A DNA stretch of 64,000 nucleotides, taken from the NCBI RefSeq assembly GCF_000526335.1, contig NZ_JAFW01000001.1, positions 3,844,001 to 3,908,000 of the forward strand, given 5' to 3'. Both the position numbers and the translations under genes were made by a program. Source of the stretch: Arthrobacter sp. 31Y (lineage in GTDB: Bacteria; Actinomycetota; Actinomycetes; Actinomycetales; Micrococcaceae). The notes under the pieces were generated by a model. It ran no database searches. It worked only from the letters and a program-made list of their open reading frames with translations, and was not told where the DNA came from. This document shows positions 32,093 through 40,256 of this stretch, one piece after another (position 1 is the first letter of the stretch; each line of letters starts with the position of its first letter).

Positions 32093-33262
32093 GTGATCAA
32101 GTTCTTCACAACGGATGGCAAGTTCAGCTTCCTCAAAGTAGGTACCCAGTTGCTGGTAGTTGCAGCGCTGGTGGTTGGTGTTGTGGCATTTGTGGGCAAC
32201 AACAAGACCGTCACCCTCAACGTGGACGGCAAAGTGAGCTCCATCCAGACCTTTGGCGGCACTGTGGACCAAGTGGTCAAGGCAGCCAAGGTCGAGTTGA
32301 AGGACGCGGACCGCGTGTCACCGGCCCTCGACGCGAAGATCGACAACGGCTCTGTCGTCAACGTCAATCTCGCCAAGGCCGTGTCCATCGAACTCGATGG
32401 CGCCCGGAAGACCGTGAACACCACCTCCCCTGACGTTGCTGGACTGGTGAGCGAACTCGGCGTAGCAAGCTCCTCCGAAATCTCCCAGCCCAAAGAAGCG
32501 TCCTTGGAAGTGACCGGCTCATTCGTCTCCATTTCCACCCCCAAAACCATCAGCGTCGTAGCTGACGGCAAGGACACCAGCACCACCACGACGGCCACCG
32601 ACGTCGCCACTGTACTCAAGGACACTGGAATAACAGTGGGCGCAAACGACCACATCTCCCAGCCCGGCAATGCTCCCATCGTCCAGGACATGGTGATCAA
32701 GGTCTCCCGCGTGGACACCAGCAAGACGGCCGAAGCTACGGAAGAAGTTCCCTTCGAAAGCGTGAAGAGCGACAGTGCAGAGCTCTTCAAGGGCGAAGAG
32801 AAAGTGACCCAGGAAGGCGTGGCAGGATCCTTGGTCAAGACCTTCAAGCTGGTCCTCGTGGACGGCCGTGAAGCCTCCCGCACCCTGGTATCCAGCAACG
32901 TGGCCACGCAGCCGGTGGCCGAGAAGATCAGCGTTGGCACCAAGGCTCGCCCCGTAGCCACTCCCACACCCCGGGCAGCAGCCGCCACCGCAGCACCCGC
33001 AGCCAGCGGCCCCACCGGTGCCCCGAACGAAGCCATGTGGGACAGGATCGCGCAGTGTGAATCGGGCGGAAACTGGTCCATCAACACTGGTAACGGGTAC
33101 TACGGCGGACTGCAGTTCTCCAGCCCCACGTGGCTGGCAAACGGTGGTGGAGCCTACGCTCCCAACGCCAGCCTTGCCAGCAAGGCACAGCAGATTGACA
33201 TCGCCAACCGTCTCTACGCAAAGAACGGCCTCAGCGACTGGGGCTGCGCCCACGCGGCCTGA
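32093..33262 (+). CDS. rpfB: Resuscitation-promoting factor RpfB
   Basis: A secreted or membrane-anchored peptidoglycan hydrolase (lytic transglycosylase) that helps dormant cells resume growth. The 389-residue protein has an N-terminal signal/anchor helix (~15-35), three DUF348 repeats (~40-200), a G5 domain (~210-290), an Ala/Pro linker and the C-terminal Rpf catalytic domain. Catalytic Glu323 lies in IAQCESGGNW, with GGLQFSSPTW and the final cysteine of DWGCAHAA. This is the full RpfB architecture. The GTG at 32093 has no clear ribosome-binding site; TAATGG lies six bases upstream, a poor -10. The neighbours ksgA and ispE match the mycobacterial rpfB operon. Confidence 0.96.
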   Translation: MIKFFTTDGKFSFLKVGTQLLVVAALVVGVVAFVGNNKTVTLNVDGKVSSIQTFGGTVDQVVKAAKVELKDADRVSPALDAKIDNGSVVNVNLAKAVSIELDGARKTVNTTSPDVAGLVSELGVASSSEISQPKEASLEVTGSFVSISTPKTISVVADGKDTSTTTTATDVATVLKDTGITVGANDHISQPGNAPIVQDMVIKVSRVDTSKTAEATEEVPFESVKSDSAELFKGEEKVTQEGVAGSLVKTFKLVLVDGREASRTLVSSNVATQPVAEKISVGTKARPVATPTPRAAAATAAPAASGPTGAPNEAMWDRIAQCESGGNWSINTGNGYYGGLQFSSPTWLANGGGAYAPNASLASKAQQIDIANRLYAKNGLSDWGCAHAA

Positions 33263-33276
33263 CCCCGCACAGGCGA

Positions 33277-33291
33277 TACGATACCTAGGTG
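33277..33291 (+). promoter_or_regulatory. Probable leaderless promoter of ksgA (TACGAT-N6-GTG)
   Basis: TACGAT (33277-33282) is followed by six bases and the GTG at 33289. It lies in the 26-base gap after rpfB, so ksgA-ispE may be transcribed independently as well as by read-through. Confidence 0.5.
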
Positions 33292-34170
33292 ACTGAACCG
33301 AATTCCGAACCCGCCGCCGTCGCGCCTTTGATGGGTGCCACAGATATCCGACGGCTCGCCGAGGAAATCGGTGTACGCCCCACGAAAACCCTGGGGCAGA
33401 ACTTTGTGATCGACGGCAACACGATCCGCAGGATTGTGGCCGCCGCCAACATAGCCGATGGCGAGACCGTGCTGGAGGTGGGCCCAGGACTGGGCTCCCT
33501 CACGCTCGGCTTGCTGGACGCGGCCACAGCTGTGGTCGCCGTCGAAATCGACCCCGTGTTGGCGGAAAAGCTGCCGGAAACCGTGCGTGCTTGGCGGCCC
33601 GGGGCGGAAGAGAACTTCCACCTGGTGCTCTCTGACGCCATGAAGGTCACCGAGCTGCCTTTGCCTCCCACCGCTTTGGTAGCGAACCTGCCCTACAACG
33701 TGGCAGTGCCGGTGGTGCTTCACCTGCTGCAGCATTTCCCCAGCCTTCAGCATGGCCTTGTCATGGTGCAGGATGAGGTTGCCGACCGCCTCGCCGCGAG
33801 CCCGGGCTCCAAGATCTATGGTGTCCCGTCGGTCAAGGCGGCCTGGTACGGACACATGCGAAAAGCCGGCGTGATCGGGATGAACGTGTTCTGGCCGGCG
33901 CCGAAAATCCACTCCGGCCTGGTCGCCTTCACGCGGCACGACCCCCCGGAGACGCATGCAACCCGTGAACAGGTGTTCGCCGTCATTGATGCTGCCTTCG
34001 CGCAACGCCGCAAGACCTTGCGCGCCGCACTCTCCGGTTGGGCGGGGAGCGCGTCAGAAGCTGAGCGGTGCCTCGTTGCTGCCGGTGTTGACCCCACAGC
34101 GCGCGGTGAGGTTCTGGATATCAATGCCTACGTCAAGATCGCCGAAGCCCGCCACCCTGTGGACGCATGA
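33289..34170 (+). CDS. rsmA: 16S rRNA (adenine(1518)-N6/adenine(1519)-N6)-dimethyltransferase
   Basis: KsgA/RsmA dimethylates two adjacent adenines in helix 45 of 16S rRNA late in 30S assembly. The 293-residue protein contains the SAM-binding sequence [33 protein letters not shown] and [11 protein letters not shown], and the catalytic motif [17 protein letters not shown] (NLPY). The C-terminal domain has [15 protein letters not shown], typical of the family. GTG 33289 is chosen because the protein begins with the usual short variable tail and a -10 element sits six bases before it. The stop overlaps the ispE start (ATGA). Confidence 0.97.
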   Translation: MTEPNSEPAAVAPLMGATDIRRLAEEIGVRPTKTLGQNFVIDGNTIRRIVAAANIADGETVLEVGPGLGSLTLGLLDAATAVVAVEIDPVLAEKLPETVRAWRPGAEENFHLVLSDAMKVTELPLPPTALVANLPYNVAVPVVLHLLQHFPSLQHGLVMVQDEVADRLAASPGSKIYGVPSVKAAWYGHMRKAGVIGMNVFWPAPKIHSGLVAFTRHDPPETHATREQVFAVIDAAFAQRRKTLRAALSGWAGSASEAERCLVAAGVDPTARGEVLDINAYVKIAEARHPVDA

Positions 34171-35159
34171 ACCCGGGAAGCCGTAAACCCAGCAGCCTGC
34201 CGTTTGTGGGGGACCGCTTCCATGCCCGCACGGTTCGCGTCAAAGCCCCTGGCAAGGTCAACGTCTCCCTGAGCGTGGGCCCGTTGCGCCCTGACGGTTA
34301 CCACTCGGTTGCCAGCGTGTACCTGGCCGTTTCCTTGTATGAGGAAGTTGCTGCCACCAGCACAGAGGCTGAAGGAATCACCGTCAGCATCAGCCCGGAC
34401 AGTACGCTGGACCTGGACGGTGTGGACATCCCCTTGGACGAGCGCAATCTCGCCTACAAAGCTGCAGCCATCATGGCTGAAATGTCGGAAAAGCCCACGG
34501 GTGTGCACTTGGAAATCACCAAACGTGTTCCCGTGGCTGGTGGAATGGGCGGCGGTTCTGCAGACGCCGCGGCCACCCTGTTGGCGTGCGACGCACTCTG
34601 GAACAGCGGCCTCTCACGCGAGGAACTCGCGCATCTGGCGGCCGAACTGGGCGCGGACGTTCCGTTTTCGCTCCTGGGAGGCACCGCCGTCGGGCTTGGC
34701 GTGGGAGACAAACTCTCACCCGCCCTGGCCAAGGCACAAATGGACTGGGTGCTGGTCTTTGCCGATTACGGATTGTCCACCCCTGATGTTTTCCGCACGC
34801 TTGACGGCCTTCGTGACTCGGAACGTGTTGAGATACCTGAGCCCGTTGACGTGGACCCCACCATTCTTCAAGCGCTGCGCAACGGGGACCCTGAGACGCT
34901 GAGCCGGGTGTTGATCAATGACCTCCAGCGGGCATCCATCACGCTGGCTCCCCAACTTCGCGACACCATTGGACTGGGCGAAGCGCGCGGCGCCCTCGCC
35001 GGCATGGTGTCAGGCTCGGGCCCCACCATCGCGCTGCTTGCCCGGGATTCCGTCTCGGCCGCGGTTCTTGCTGAAGAACTGGTCCACCGTGGACACAATG
35101 CCTTGGCCGTTCACGGTCCCGTTCCCGGTGCCCGGATCATCTCCGATACTCTCCTGTAG
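34167..35159 (+). CDS. ispE: 4-diphosphocytidyl-2-C-methyl-D-erythritol kinase IspE
   Basis: Phosphorylates CDP-ME in the non-mevalonate isoprenoid pathway, feeding polyprenyl carriers for envelope synthesis. A GHMP kinase of 330 residues: [24 protein letters not shown] at the N-terminus in overview, the ATP loop [20 protein letters not shown] near residue 125 and the C-terminal [13 protein letters not shown] motif. It carries an 18-residue N-terminal extension before the usual start; the ATG at 34167 is supported by its four-base overlap with rsmA. Confidence 0.96.
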   Translation: MNPGSRKPSSLPFVGDRFHARTVRVKAPGKVNVSLSVGPLRPDGYHSVASVYLAVSLYEEVAATSTEAEGITVSISPDSTLDLDGVDIPLDERNLAYKAAAIMAEMSEKPTGVHLEITKRVPVAGGMGGGSADAAATLLACDALWNSGLSREELAHLAAELGADVPFSLLGGTAVGLGVGDKLSPALAKAQMDWVLVFADYGLSTPDVFRTLDGLRDSERVEIPEPVDVDPTILQALRNGDPETLSRVLINDLQRASITLAPQLRDTIGLGEARGALAGMVSGSGPTIALLARDSVSAAVLAEELVHRGHNALAVHGPVPGARIISDTLL

Positions 35160-35210
35160 TACCCCTCCAGCTCCTGTACCCCGCATTCCAGCAGTAGAAA
35201 GTAGTACCCA

Positions 35211-37043
35211 TTGGCCCACCTGCTTGGCGGCGAAAACCTCACCGTTTCGTTCGCGACCCGCACTGTCCTCGACGGCGTCACCCTCGGCTTGGAGGATGGC
35301 GACCGCATCGGCATGGTGGGGCGCAACGGCGACGGTAAATCGACGCTCATGCGCCTGCTTGCCCTGCGCTCGACTCCTGACTCCGGCCGCGTGACCAAGC
35401 GCGGGGACGTCAACGTGGGCTACCTGGACCAAGGCGACGTACTCGACGGCGACCTCACGGTGGGCGCCGCGATCGTCGGCGACCGCGCGGACCACGAATG
35501 GGCCGCCAACGCCAAAATCCGCGAAGTCATGGGCGGACTGGTGGGCGACGTCGACTGGCATGCCAACGTCCACGCTCTCTCCGGTGGCCAGAAGCGCCGT
35601 GTCGCGCTGGCCAAGCTCCTCATCGAAGACCACGACGTCATCATGCTGGACGAACCCACCAACCACCTCGACGTCGAAGGCGTCGCCTGGCTGGCCCGGC
35701 ACCTGAAAACGCGCTGGCGCGCCAACCAGGGCGCCTTCCTGGTGGTTACCCACGACCGCTGGTTCCTAGACGAAGTCTGTAACTACACTTGGGAAGTCCA
35801 CGACGCCATGGTGGACATGTTCGACGGCGGGTACGCCGCCTACGTTTTGGCCCGCGCCGAGCGCGACCGCATGGCCTCCGTCGTCGAAGGTAAACGCCAG
35901 CAGCTGGTCAAGAAGGAACTGGCATGGCTCAGGCGCGGCGCTCCCGCCCGAACCGCCAAACCCAAGTTCCGCATCGAAGCCGCCAACGATCTCATCGCCG
36001 ACGTGCCGGATCCCCGCGACTCCGTGGCTCTAAGCAAAATGGCCACCGCGCGCCTGGGCAAGGACGTGCTGGACCTCGAGAACGTGACGCTGGACTTCCT
36101 TGACGGAGCCGAGGGACAGAAGCTGTTCGACAACATCACGCTTCGACTCGCACCGGGCGAACGGCTCGGTTTGGTGGGCGTCAACGGTGCCGGCAAGTCC
36201 ACCCTGCTGAAACTCCTCAACGGCGAAATCCAGCCCAGCTCAGGCAAGGTGAAACGCGGCAAGACCGTGGTCACCGCCGTGCTGACCCAGGACGTCAAGG
36301 AGCTGGACGACGTCTCCGATCTTCGCGTCATCGAGGTCATCGAACGCGAGAAGCGGTCCTTCAATGTGGGCGGCAAGGAATTCACGGCCGGCCAACTCGT
36401 GGAACAACTCGGGTTCACTAAAGAAAAGCAGTGGACACCCGTCAGCGACCTCTCCGGTGGTGAGCGGCGGAGACTCCAGCTCCTGCGCCTGCTGGTGGGG
36501 GAACCCAACGTCCTCATGCTCGACGAACCCACCAACGACCTCGATACCGACACCCTTGCCGCCGTCGAAGACGTCCTGGACGGCTGGCCAGGAACCCTCG
36601 TGGTGGTCAGCCACGACCGCTACCTCCTGGAACGCGTCACCGACAACCAGATGGCCCTGCTCGGCGACGGCAAACTCCGTGGCCTGCCCGGCGGCGTGGA
36701 TCAATACCTTGAACTGCGTGAAGCCGCCCTTGCCTCCGGGGCAGTCCGCAGTGGCCAAAGTGCCCCGACCTCTGCAAGCGGGACTGCTTCCTCCGCTGCC
36801 GCCTCTTCCGGCGCCAGCGAAGCCGAAAAGCGCGAAGCCCGCAAGGATCTCAACAGGATCGATCGCCAACTAGGCAAGATCTCCCAGCAGGAAGAAAAGC
36901 TCCACACCCAGATGGCTGCGAAGTCCGCGTCGGGCGACTTCGACGCCCTGGGGGAGCTCAATGCCAAGCTGCAGGAGCTGCTCGACGAAAAAGAGGGCCT
37001 GGAACTCGAATGGCTGGAGGCCGCCGAAATCCTCGGTGAGTAG
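35211..37043 (+). CDS. ABC-F family ATP-binding protein
   Basis: A soluble tandem ABC ATPase without membrane domains, 610 residues. The first cassette has MVGRNGDGKSTLMRLL (Walker A), ALSGGQKRRVALAKLL (signature) and DVIMLDEPTNHLDVEG (Walker B). The linker carries the basic KKELAWLRRGAPARTAKPKFR segment; the second cassette has VGVNGAGKSTLLKLLNG, DLSGGERRRLQLLRLL and NVLMLDEPTNDLDTDT. A coiled-coil C-terminus follows (~530-610). ABC-F proteins act on ribosomes as translation factors, some giving antibiotic resistance; this housekeeping position after ispE suggests a general factor. The TTG start at 35211 has only a weak ribosome-binding site, but the protein aligns from there. Confidence 0.93.
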   Translation: MAHLLGGENLTVSFATRTVLDGVTLGLEDGDRIGMVGRNGDGKSTLMRLLALRSTPDSGRVTKRGDVNVGYLDQGDVLDGDLTVGAAIVGDRADHEWAANAKIREVMGGLVGDVDWHANVHALSGGQKRRVALAKLLIEDHDVIMLDEPTNHLDVEGVAWLARHLKTRWRANQGAFLVVTHDRWFLDEVCNYTWEVHDAMVDMFDGGYAAYVLARAERDRMASVVEGKRQQLVKKELAWLRRGAPARTAKPKFRIEAANDLIADVPDPRDSVALSKMATARLGKDVLDLENVTLDFLDGAEGQKLFDNITLRLAPGERLGLVGVNGAGKSTLLKLLNGEIQPSSGKVKRGKTVVTAVLTQDVKELDDVSDLRVIEVIEREKRSFNVGGKEFTAGQLVEQLGFTKEKQWTPVSDLSGGERRRLQLLRLLVGEPNVLMLDEPTNDLDTDTLAAVEDVLDGWPGTLVVVSHDRYLLERVTDNQMALLGDGKLRGLPGGVDQYLELREAALASGAVRSGQSAPTSASGTASSAAASSGASEAEKREARKDLNRIDRQLGKISQQEEKLHTQMAAKSASGDFDALGELNAKLQELLDEKEGLELEWLEAAEILGE

Positions 37044-37062
37044 GGCGGGGGTTGGCTACAAA

Positions 37063-37137
37063 CATCCTCTGCGTGCTGCTCCTTCGTCGGCGTGGCGGAG
37101 GATCGCCACGCATCCTCCGCGTGCTGCTCCTTCGTCG
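37063..37137. repeat. Two 27-base direct repeats flanking a perfect hairpin
   Basis: A 27-base sequence beginning CATCCTCTGCGTGCTGCTCC at 37063-37089 recurs at 37111-37137 with one difference. Between and overlapping them, GCGTGGCG (37090-37097) pairs perfectly with CGCCACGC (37104-37111) around a six-base loop. The unit lies directly after the ABC-F gene and may act as its terminator. It has the look of a dispersed intergenic repeat; no protein is supported here. Confidence 0.6.
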
Positions 37138-37331
37138 CTTTGACGCACGCTTCCGGATGCCTGCCGCTCCGCCACAGTATTCCCAACGCTCTCTCACGTC
37201 CCTATGGCTTCGGGCCGACCCTCTTGCAGATCCCTCGGGTTTGAGGCCGACCCTCTCGCACATCCCTCGGGTTTGAGGCCGACTGCGGTCGTATGGTTTT
37301 CTGAGACAGCTTGATGGGAGATTCGCTTCAG

Positions 37332-37637
37332 ATGACCACGCCCAGAAGAAAATATGATGCTGCGTTCCGTGAGGAGGCAGTGCAGTTGGTTTTGTCCTCG
37401 GATCGTTCGGTGAAACAGGTAGCTGAGGAGATCGGGGTGAAGGAAAGCACGTTGGGCAACTGGCTTGCGCGGGCCCGTCAGCGTTCCCCTGGTGGTCCGG
37501 CACTGGTCCCGGTGCCCGATCGTGGGCCCGTGGAATGGGAAGAGCACCAGAAGGCTTTGGCCGAGAACGCGCGGTTGAAGGCTGAGGTTGAGTTCCTGGG
37601 AAAAGTCAGCGCCTTCTTTGCCGCGAAGCAAAAGTAG
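37332..37637 (+). CDS. IS3-family transposase OrfA
   Basis: The 101-residue protein from ATG 37332 (GGGAG upstream) begins TTPRRKYDAAFREEAVQLVL, a helix-turn-helix of the transposase-8 type that binds the IS ends, and continues into a leucine-zipper-like helix (ALAENARLKAEVEFLGKVS) for multimerisation. ATGs upstream at 37314 and a TTG at 37311 are in frame but have no ribosome-binding site. It ends at a TAG just after AGCAAAAG, where the orfB frame is already open, consistent with programmed -1 frameshifting to make OrfAB. Confidence 0.88.
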   Translation: MTTPRRKYDAAFREEAVQLVLSSDRSVKQVAEEIGVKESTLGNWLARARQRSPGGPALVPVPDRGPVEWEEHQKALAENARLKAEVEFLGKVSAFFAAKQK

Positions 37638-37681
37638 AGGACTTCTACGAGTTCATCGAAGCGGAGAAGGCCAACCATTCA

Positions 37682-38551
37682 GTGGTGTGGCTGTGCCGGG
37701 TGTTGAAGGTTTCCCGGGCCTCGTTTTACCGGTGGCTGAATCCCGCAGGCCCGTCGCCAAGGGCAGTACGGCACGAGCAGCTCGCTGCGGCGGTGACCAC
37801 GCTTTACACGAAAGAGGAAGGCCGGGCGGGCCGGGACCAGCTCACCCTGCTTTTGAACGAGGGCGGGGTGAAGGTCTCAGCCCCGACGGTGGGTGCGATC
37901 ATGCGCGAGCACGGGCTGCGGGCCGTCCGCACCCGGGCTTGGAAGGCCACCACGGTCCAGGACCCGCAGGCCAAAACAGCTCATATTGAGAACCACATGC
38001 TCGACGCAAAGGGCAAGCGGGACTTCACCTCAACAGTGCCCGGAACCCGCCTCGTTGGTGACATCACCTACCTGCGCACCGGTGAGGGCTGGCTGTACTT
38101 GGCCACCGTGATCGATCTGTTCTCGGGCATGGTGATCGGCTGGTCCATGGCCGCACACATGCGCGCGAGCCTGTGCACCTCGGCCTTGCAGATGGCCCGG
38201 AACCACGGCCACCTGACCGGGACTTCGGTGGTGTTCCATTCAGACCGGGGAACCCAATACACCTCTGATGAATTTCAGAGATGGTGCGGCGATAACGGGC
38301 TCACCCAGTCCATGGGCAAGGTCGGGGTCTGCTGGGACAACGCAGTCGCGGAAAACTTCTTCTCCCACCTAAAAACCGAGTTCTACCACCACCAACGCTT
38401 CGCGTCCCGGCTCGCTGCCCGCACCGGAGTCATGGACTACATCGAGGCCTGGTACAACCGCCGCCGGCCCAACCGCAGAGCAGGCGGCATCCCACCAGCC
38501 AAAGCCCACACCCAATACCAAACCCGCGCCCACCAAACCCTGGCCGCCTAA
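37682..38551 (+). CDS. IS3-family transposase OrfB (DDE integrase domain)
   Basis: The 289-residue catalytic subunit carries an N-terminal HTH_21-like region (VSRASFYRWL...) and the rve integrase core. The DDE triad is seen as D in GDITYLRTGEGWLYLATV, D in VFHSDRGTQYTSDEF and E in CWDNAVAENFFSHLKTEF. The GTG at 37682 is only the first start codon: the frame is open back to about 37622, reading AKVEDFYEFIEAEKANHSVV, as expected for an OrfA-OrfB fusion made by a -1 shift. The sequence has no frameshift or stop, so the element may be active. Confidence 0.9.
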   Translation: MVWLCRVLKVSRASFYRWLNPAGPSPRAVRHEQLAAAVTTLYTKEEGRAGRDQLTLLLNEGGVKVSAPTVGAIMREHGLRAVRTRAWKATTVQDPQAKTAHIENHMLDAKGKRDFTSTVPGTRLVGDITYLRTGEGWLYLATVIDLFSGMVIGWSMAAHMRASLCTSALQMARNHGHLTGTSVVFHSDRGTQYTSDEFQRWCGDNGLTQSMGKVGVCWDNAVAENFFSHLKTEFYHHQRFASRLAARTGVMDYIEAWYNRRRPNRRAGGIPPAKAHTQYQTRAHQTLAA

Positions 38552-38650
38552 CCCAAACCAAACAACGAACCTGTCTCAAGAAGTTGACGACCGCAGACCC
38601 TCTTGCAGATCCCTCGGGTTTGAGGCCGACCCTCTTGCAGATCCCTCGGG

Positions 38651-39052
38651 TTACTGCTCCGGTTCGTAGCCTATGAGCCAGTGCAGGCCGTGTTGGTCCA
38701 CCACTTGGCCGTCAGACGCACCCCACGGTTTTGGCGCGAGCGGGTCCATGATCCGGCCTCCTTCGGCGAGCTTGTCGAACCATTCGTGGAGGACTTCAGG
38801 GTCGGCAGCTCCCAACAACGAGAGCATGGCGCCTTCGATTTTGACGGGCTTCTCTCCGTTCGCAGCGTCAGACCCACCCAGTGAGACCGCCCCACTGAGG
38901 ACCCCGTGCGCGATGGCGTCAGGAGGCCCATCAGTCCGGCTGAAATCCTCATAGGTGTACAAAGAAAGCTCCCCGCCAAAGACGTCCGCATAGAAACCAA
39001 GGGCTTCGCGTGCTGTGCCGGGAAAGCTGATGTAGATCTGGGGCGATGACAT
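38651..39052 (-). CDS. VOC-family protein (PhnB/glyoxalase-like)
   Basis: A 133-residue protein with the PhnB-like vicinal-oxygen-chelate fold: IYISFPGTAREALGFYADVFGGELSLYTYEDF at the start in overview, AMLSLLGAADPEVLHEWFDKLAEGG in the middle and KPWGASDGQVVDQHGLHWLIGYE at the end, the WGxxxGxxxDxxGxxW pattern typical of this group. Members include demethylmenaquinone-methyltransferase-like and resistance proteins, but the substrate here is unknown. ATG 39052 is preferred over GTG 39058, with AGGA upstream. The stop codon is embedded in the last copy of the 32-base repeat. Confidence 0.88.
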   Translation of the reverse strand: MSSPQIYISFPGTAREALGFYADVFGGELSLYTYEDFSRTDGPPDAIAHGVLSGAVSLGGSDAANGEKPVKIEGAMLSLLGAADPEVLHEWFDKLAEGGRIMDPLAPKPWGASDGQVVDQHGLHWLIGYEPEQ

Positions 39053-39080
39053 GCTCACATCCTACAAAGCCTCAAGGGAT

Positions 39081-39164
39081 GGGATGTGAGAGATGGTTGG
39101 GTTCAAGGGTGTGGGATGTGAGAGAGCGTCGTGGCTGCCCCAACGCGGTGGCTGCCCCAACGCG
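39081..39164. repeat. Short direct repeats between VOC and tetR genes
   Basis: GGGATGTGAGAGA occurs at 39081-39093 and 39113-39125, exactly 32 bases apart; the second copy extends to GGGATGTGAGAGAGCGT (39113-39129). GTGGCTGCCCCAACGCG is repeated in perfect tandem at 39131-39147 and 39148-39164. The longer GGGATGTGAGAGAGCGT has an inverted match (16 of 17) at 37186-37202, on the other side of the IS region. No gene is present in this gap. Confidence 0.6.
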
Positions 39165-39172
39165 GAATAGAC

Positions 39173-39859
39173 CTAGTCGCCGCTGCGGAGCCCGGGCTCT
39201 TTTTGGAGCCCCGTGAGTCCGTTCCAGGCCAGGTTCACCAGGTGCGCGGCAACGGCCCGCTTGTCCGGTGTGCGGCTGTCGAGCCACCACTGGCCTGTCA
39301 TCGCCACCATTCCAACGAGCATCTGGGCGTACATGGCTCCGTCTGCCGCGCTGAAGCCCCGGCGCGCGAACTCGTCGGAGAGCAGGTGTTCCACCCGGGC
39401 AGTGACGTGGGAGAGGAGCGTCGAGAAGGCGCCCTCGGGCTGCGAGGGCGGAGCGTCGCGCATGAGGATCCGGAATCCGTCGGTGCGGTCTTCGATGTAC
39501 CCGAGGAGGGCCAGCGCAGCCCTTTCCACCAGAACCCGGGGCTTGGCTTCAGTGCTGAGGGCCCCAGTGATGGAGTCCAGCAGGATATGGAACTCGGTCT
39601 CCACCACCTGCCGGTACAGGCCTTCCTTGGATCCGAAGTGTTCGTAGATCACAGGTTTGGAAACACCAGCGGAGGCGGCGATTTCCTCGATGGTGGTGCC
39701 GTCCAGGCCACGGGCTGCGAAGAGTGCGCGTCCGACGCCGATGAGTTGAGACTTGCGCTGCTGGCCGGTCATTCGCACTCGCACTGCGGGAGTGTGGGTG
39801 ACGTGCTCTGCGGGCTCGGACGCTGCCGCCGGGCGGGGGAGGTCAGTGCGGTTGCTCAC
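39173..39859 (-). CDS. TetR/AcrR-family transcriptional regulator
   Basis: 228 residues from the GTG at 39859. The HTH lies at ~35-80: RALFAARGLDGTTIEEIAASAGVSKPVIYEHFGSKEGLYRQVV in overview, a textbook TetR domain. The rest is an all-helical ligand-binding domain. The preceding ~30 residues are low-complexity. The ligand and targets are unknown. A TetR gene in the glmU-mfd interval is conserved in mycobacteria (Rv1019), so it may be the orthologue, here in a different orientation and separated from mfd. The gap after it (39860-40061) holds no gene before the tRNA. Confidence 0.9.
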   Translation of the reverse strand: MSNRTDLPRPAAASEPAEHVTHTPAVRVRMTGQQRKSQLIGVGRALFAARGLDGTTIEEIAASAGVSKPVIYEHFGSKEGLYRQVVETEFHILLDSITGALSTEAKPRVLVERAALALLGYIEDRTDGFRILMRDAPPSQPEGAFSTLLSHVTARVEHLLSDEFARRGFSAADGAMYAQMLVGMVAMTGQWWLDSRTPDKRAVAAHLVNLAWNGLTGLQKEPGLRSGD

Positions 39860-40061
39860 GTGACCATCATGCCCTAAGTGGCCTCTGGACGGGCCGAAGA
39901 GCGGGTCCCCTGGGGGTGGAAGGGTGAAGTGCGGAGGGGGCGCGGGACGGTCAAGTCGCGAAGCACGTGGTGGTCATGGCAAACTAGATTCTTGTGTGTG
40001 CATCCCGGTGATCCGGGAAACCCTCCGGGCCGCAAGATCCGGGGGATGAAAGCATGCGCGG

Positions 40062-40133
40062 TCCGCTCTGGTGTAATGGCAGCACCCCGGCCTTTGGAGC
40101 CGTGGAGTATAGGTTCGAATCCTATGGGCGGAA
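40062..40133 (+). tRNA. tRNA-Gln (anticodon TTG)
   Basis: The acceptor stem TCCGCTC pairs with GGGCGGA (with one G-U), the D-arm is GTGT/GCAC, and the anticodon loop CTTTGGA gives TTG, reading CAA glutamine codons. The T-arm is ATAGG-TTCGAAT-CCTAT. The final base at 40133 is the discriminator A; CCA is not encoded. One outer pair of the anticodon stem (C27-T43) is mismatched. Confidence 0.95.
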
Positions 40134-40256
40134 CGGTCGGAAAATGCGCTCCTTCTCTGTACCTGTAGCGGCTCGCACGGTGCCTGGGTCCATTGTTGGA
40201 TGGCAGCCTTCCGAAGCCGGGTTACCCGGGACATACCGAGCAAGGAGAGCCAGTAC

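Larger units (their letters stand above)
37284..38595 (+). mobile_element. IS3-family insertion sequence, intact, 1312 bases
   Basis: The ends are inverted repeats: TGCGGTCGT at 37284-37292 matches ACGACCGCA at 38587-38595, and further in TGAGACAG (left) matches CTGTCTCA (right). The element begins TG and ends CA, as in the IS3 family. The 3-base sequence GAC occurs directly before (37281-37283) and after (38596-38598), a target duplication of the size usual for IS3. Inside are orfA and an overlapping orfB with the DDE catalytic core, both undamaged. Insertion was into a 32-base tandem repeat, so it broke no gene. Confidence 0.9.
37217..38652. repeat. 32-base tandem repeat, about four copies, split by the insertion sequence
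   Basis: The unit starts GACCCTCTTGCAGATCCCTC and ends GGGTTTGAGGCC. Copies are at 37217-37248 and 37249-37280 (three differences). The third begins as GAC at 37281-37283, is interrupted by the IS and resumes as a full copy at 38596-38627. The fourth, partial copy (38628-38652) runs into the stop codon of the VOC gene. Each copy contains CCTC...GAGG, a small hairpin. Confidence 0.75.

Noticed and set aside
37052..37276. 74-codon open frame after the ABC-F gene
   Set aside because: Its sequence is translated direct repeats (VLLLRR twice, DPLADPSGLRP), not a protein.
37217..38652. CRISPR array from the 32-base repeats
   Set aside because: The copies are directly adjacent without unique spacers, and no cas gene is present; they are plain tandem repeats.
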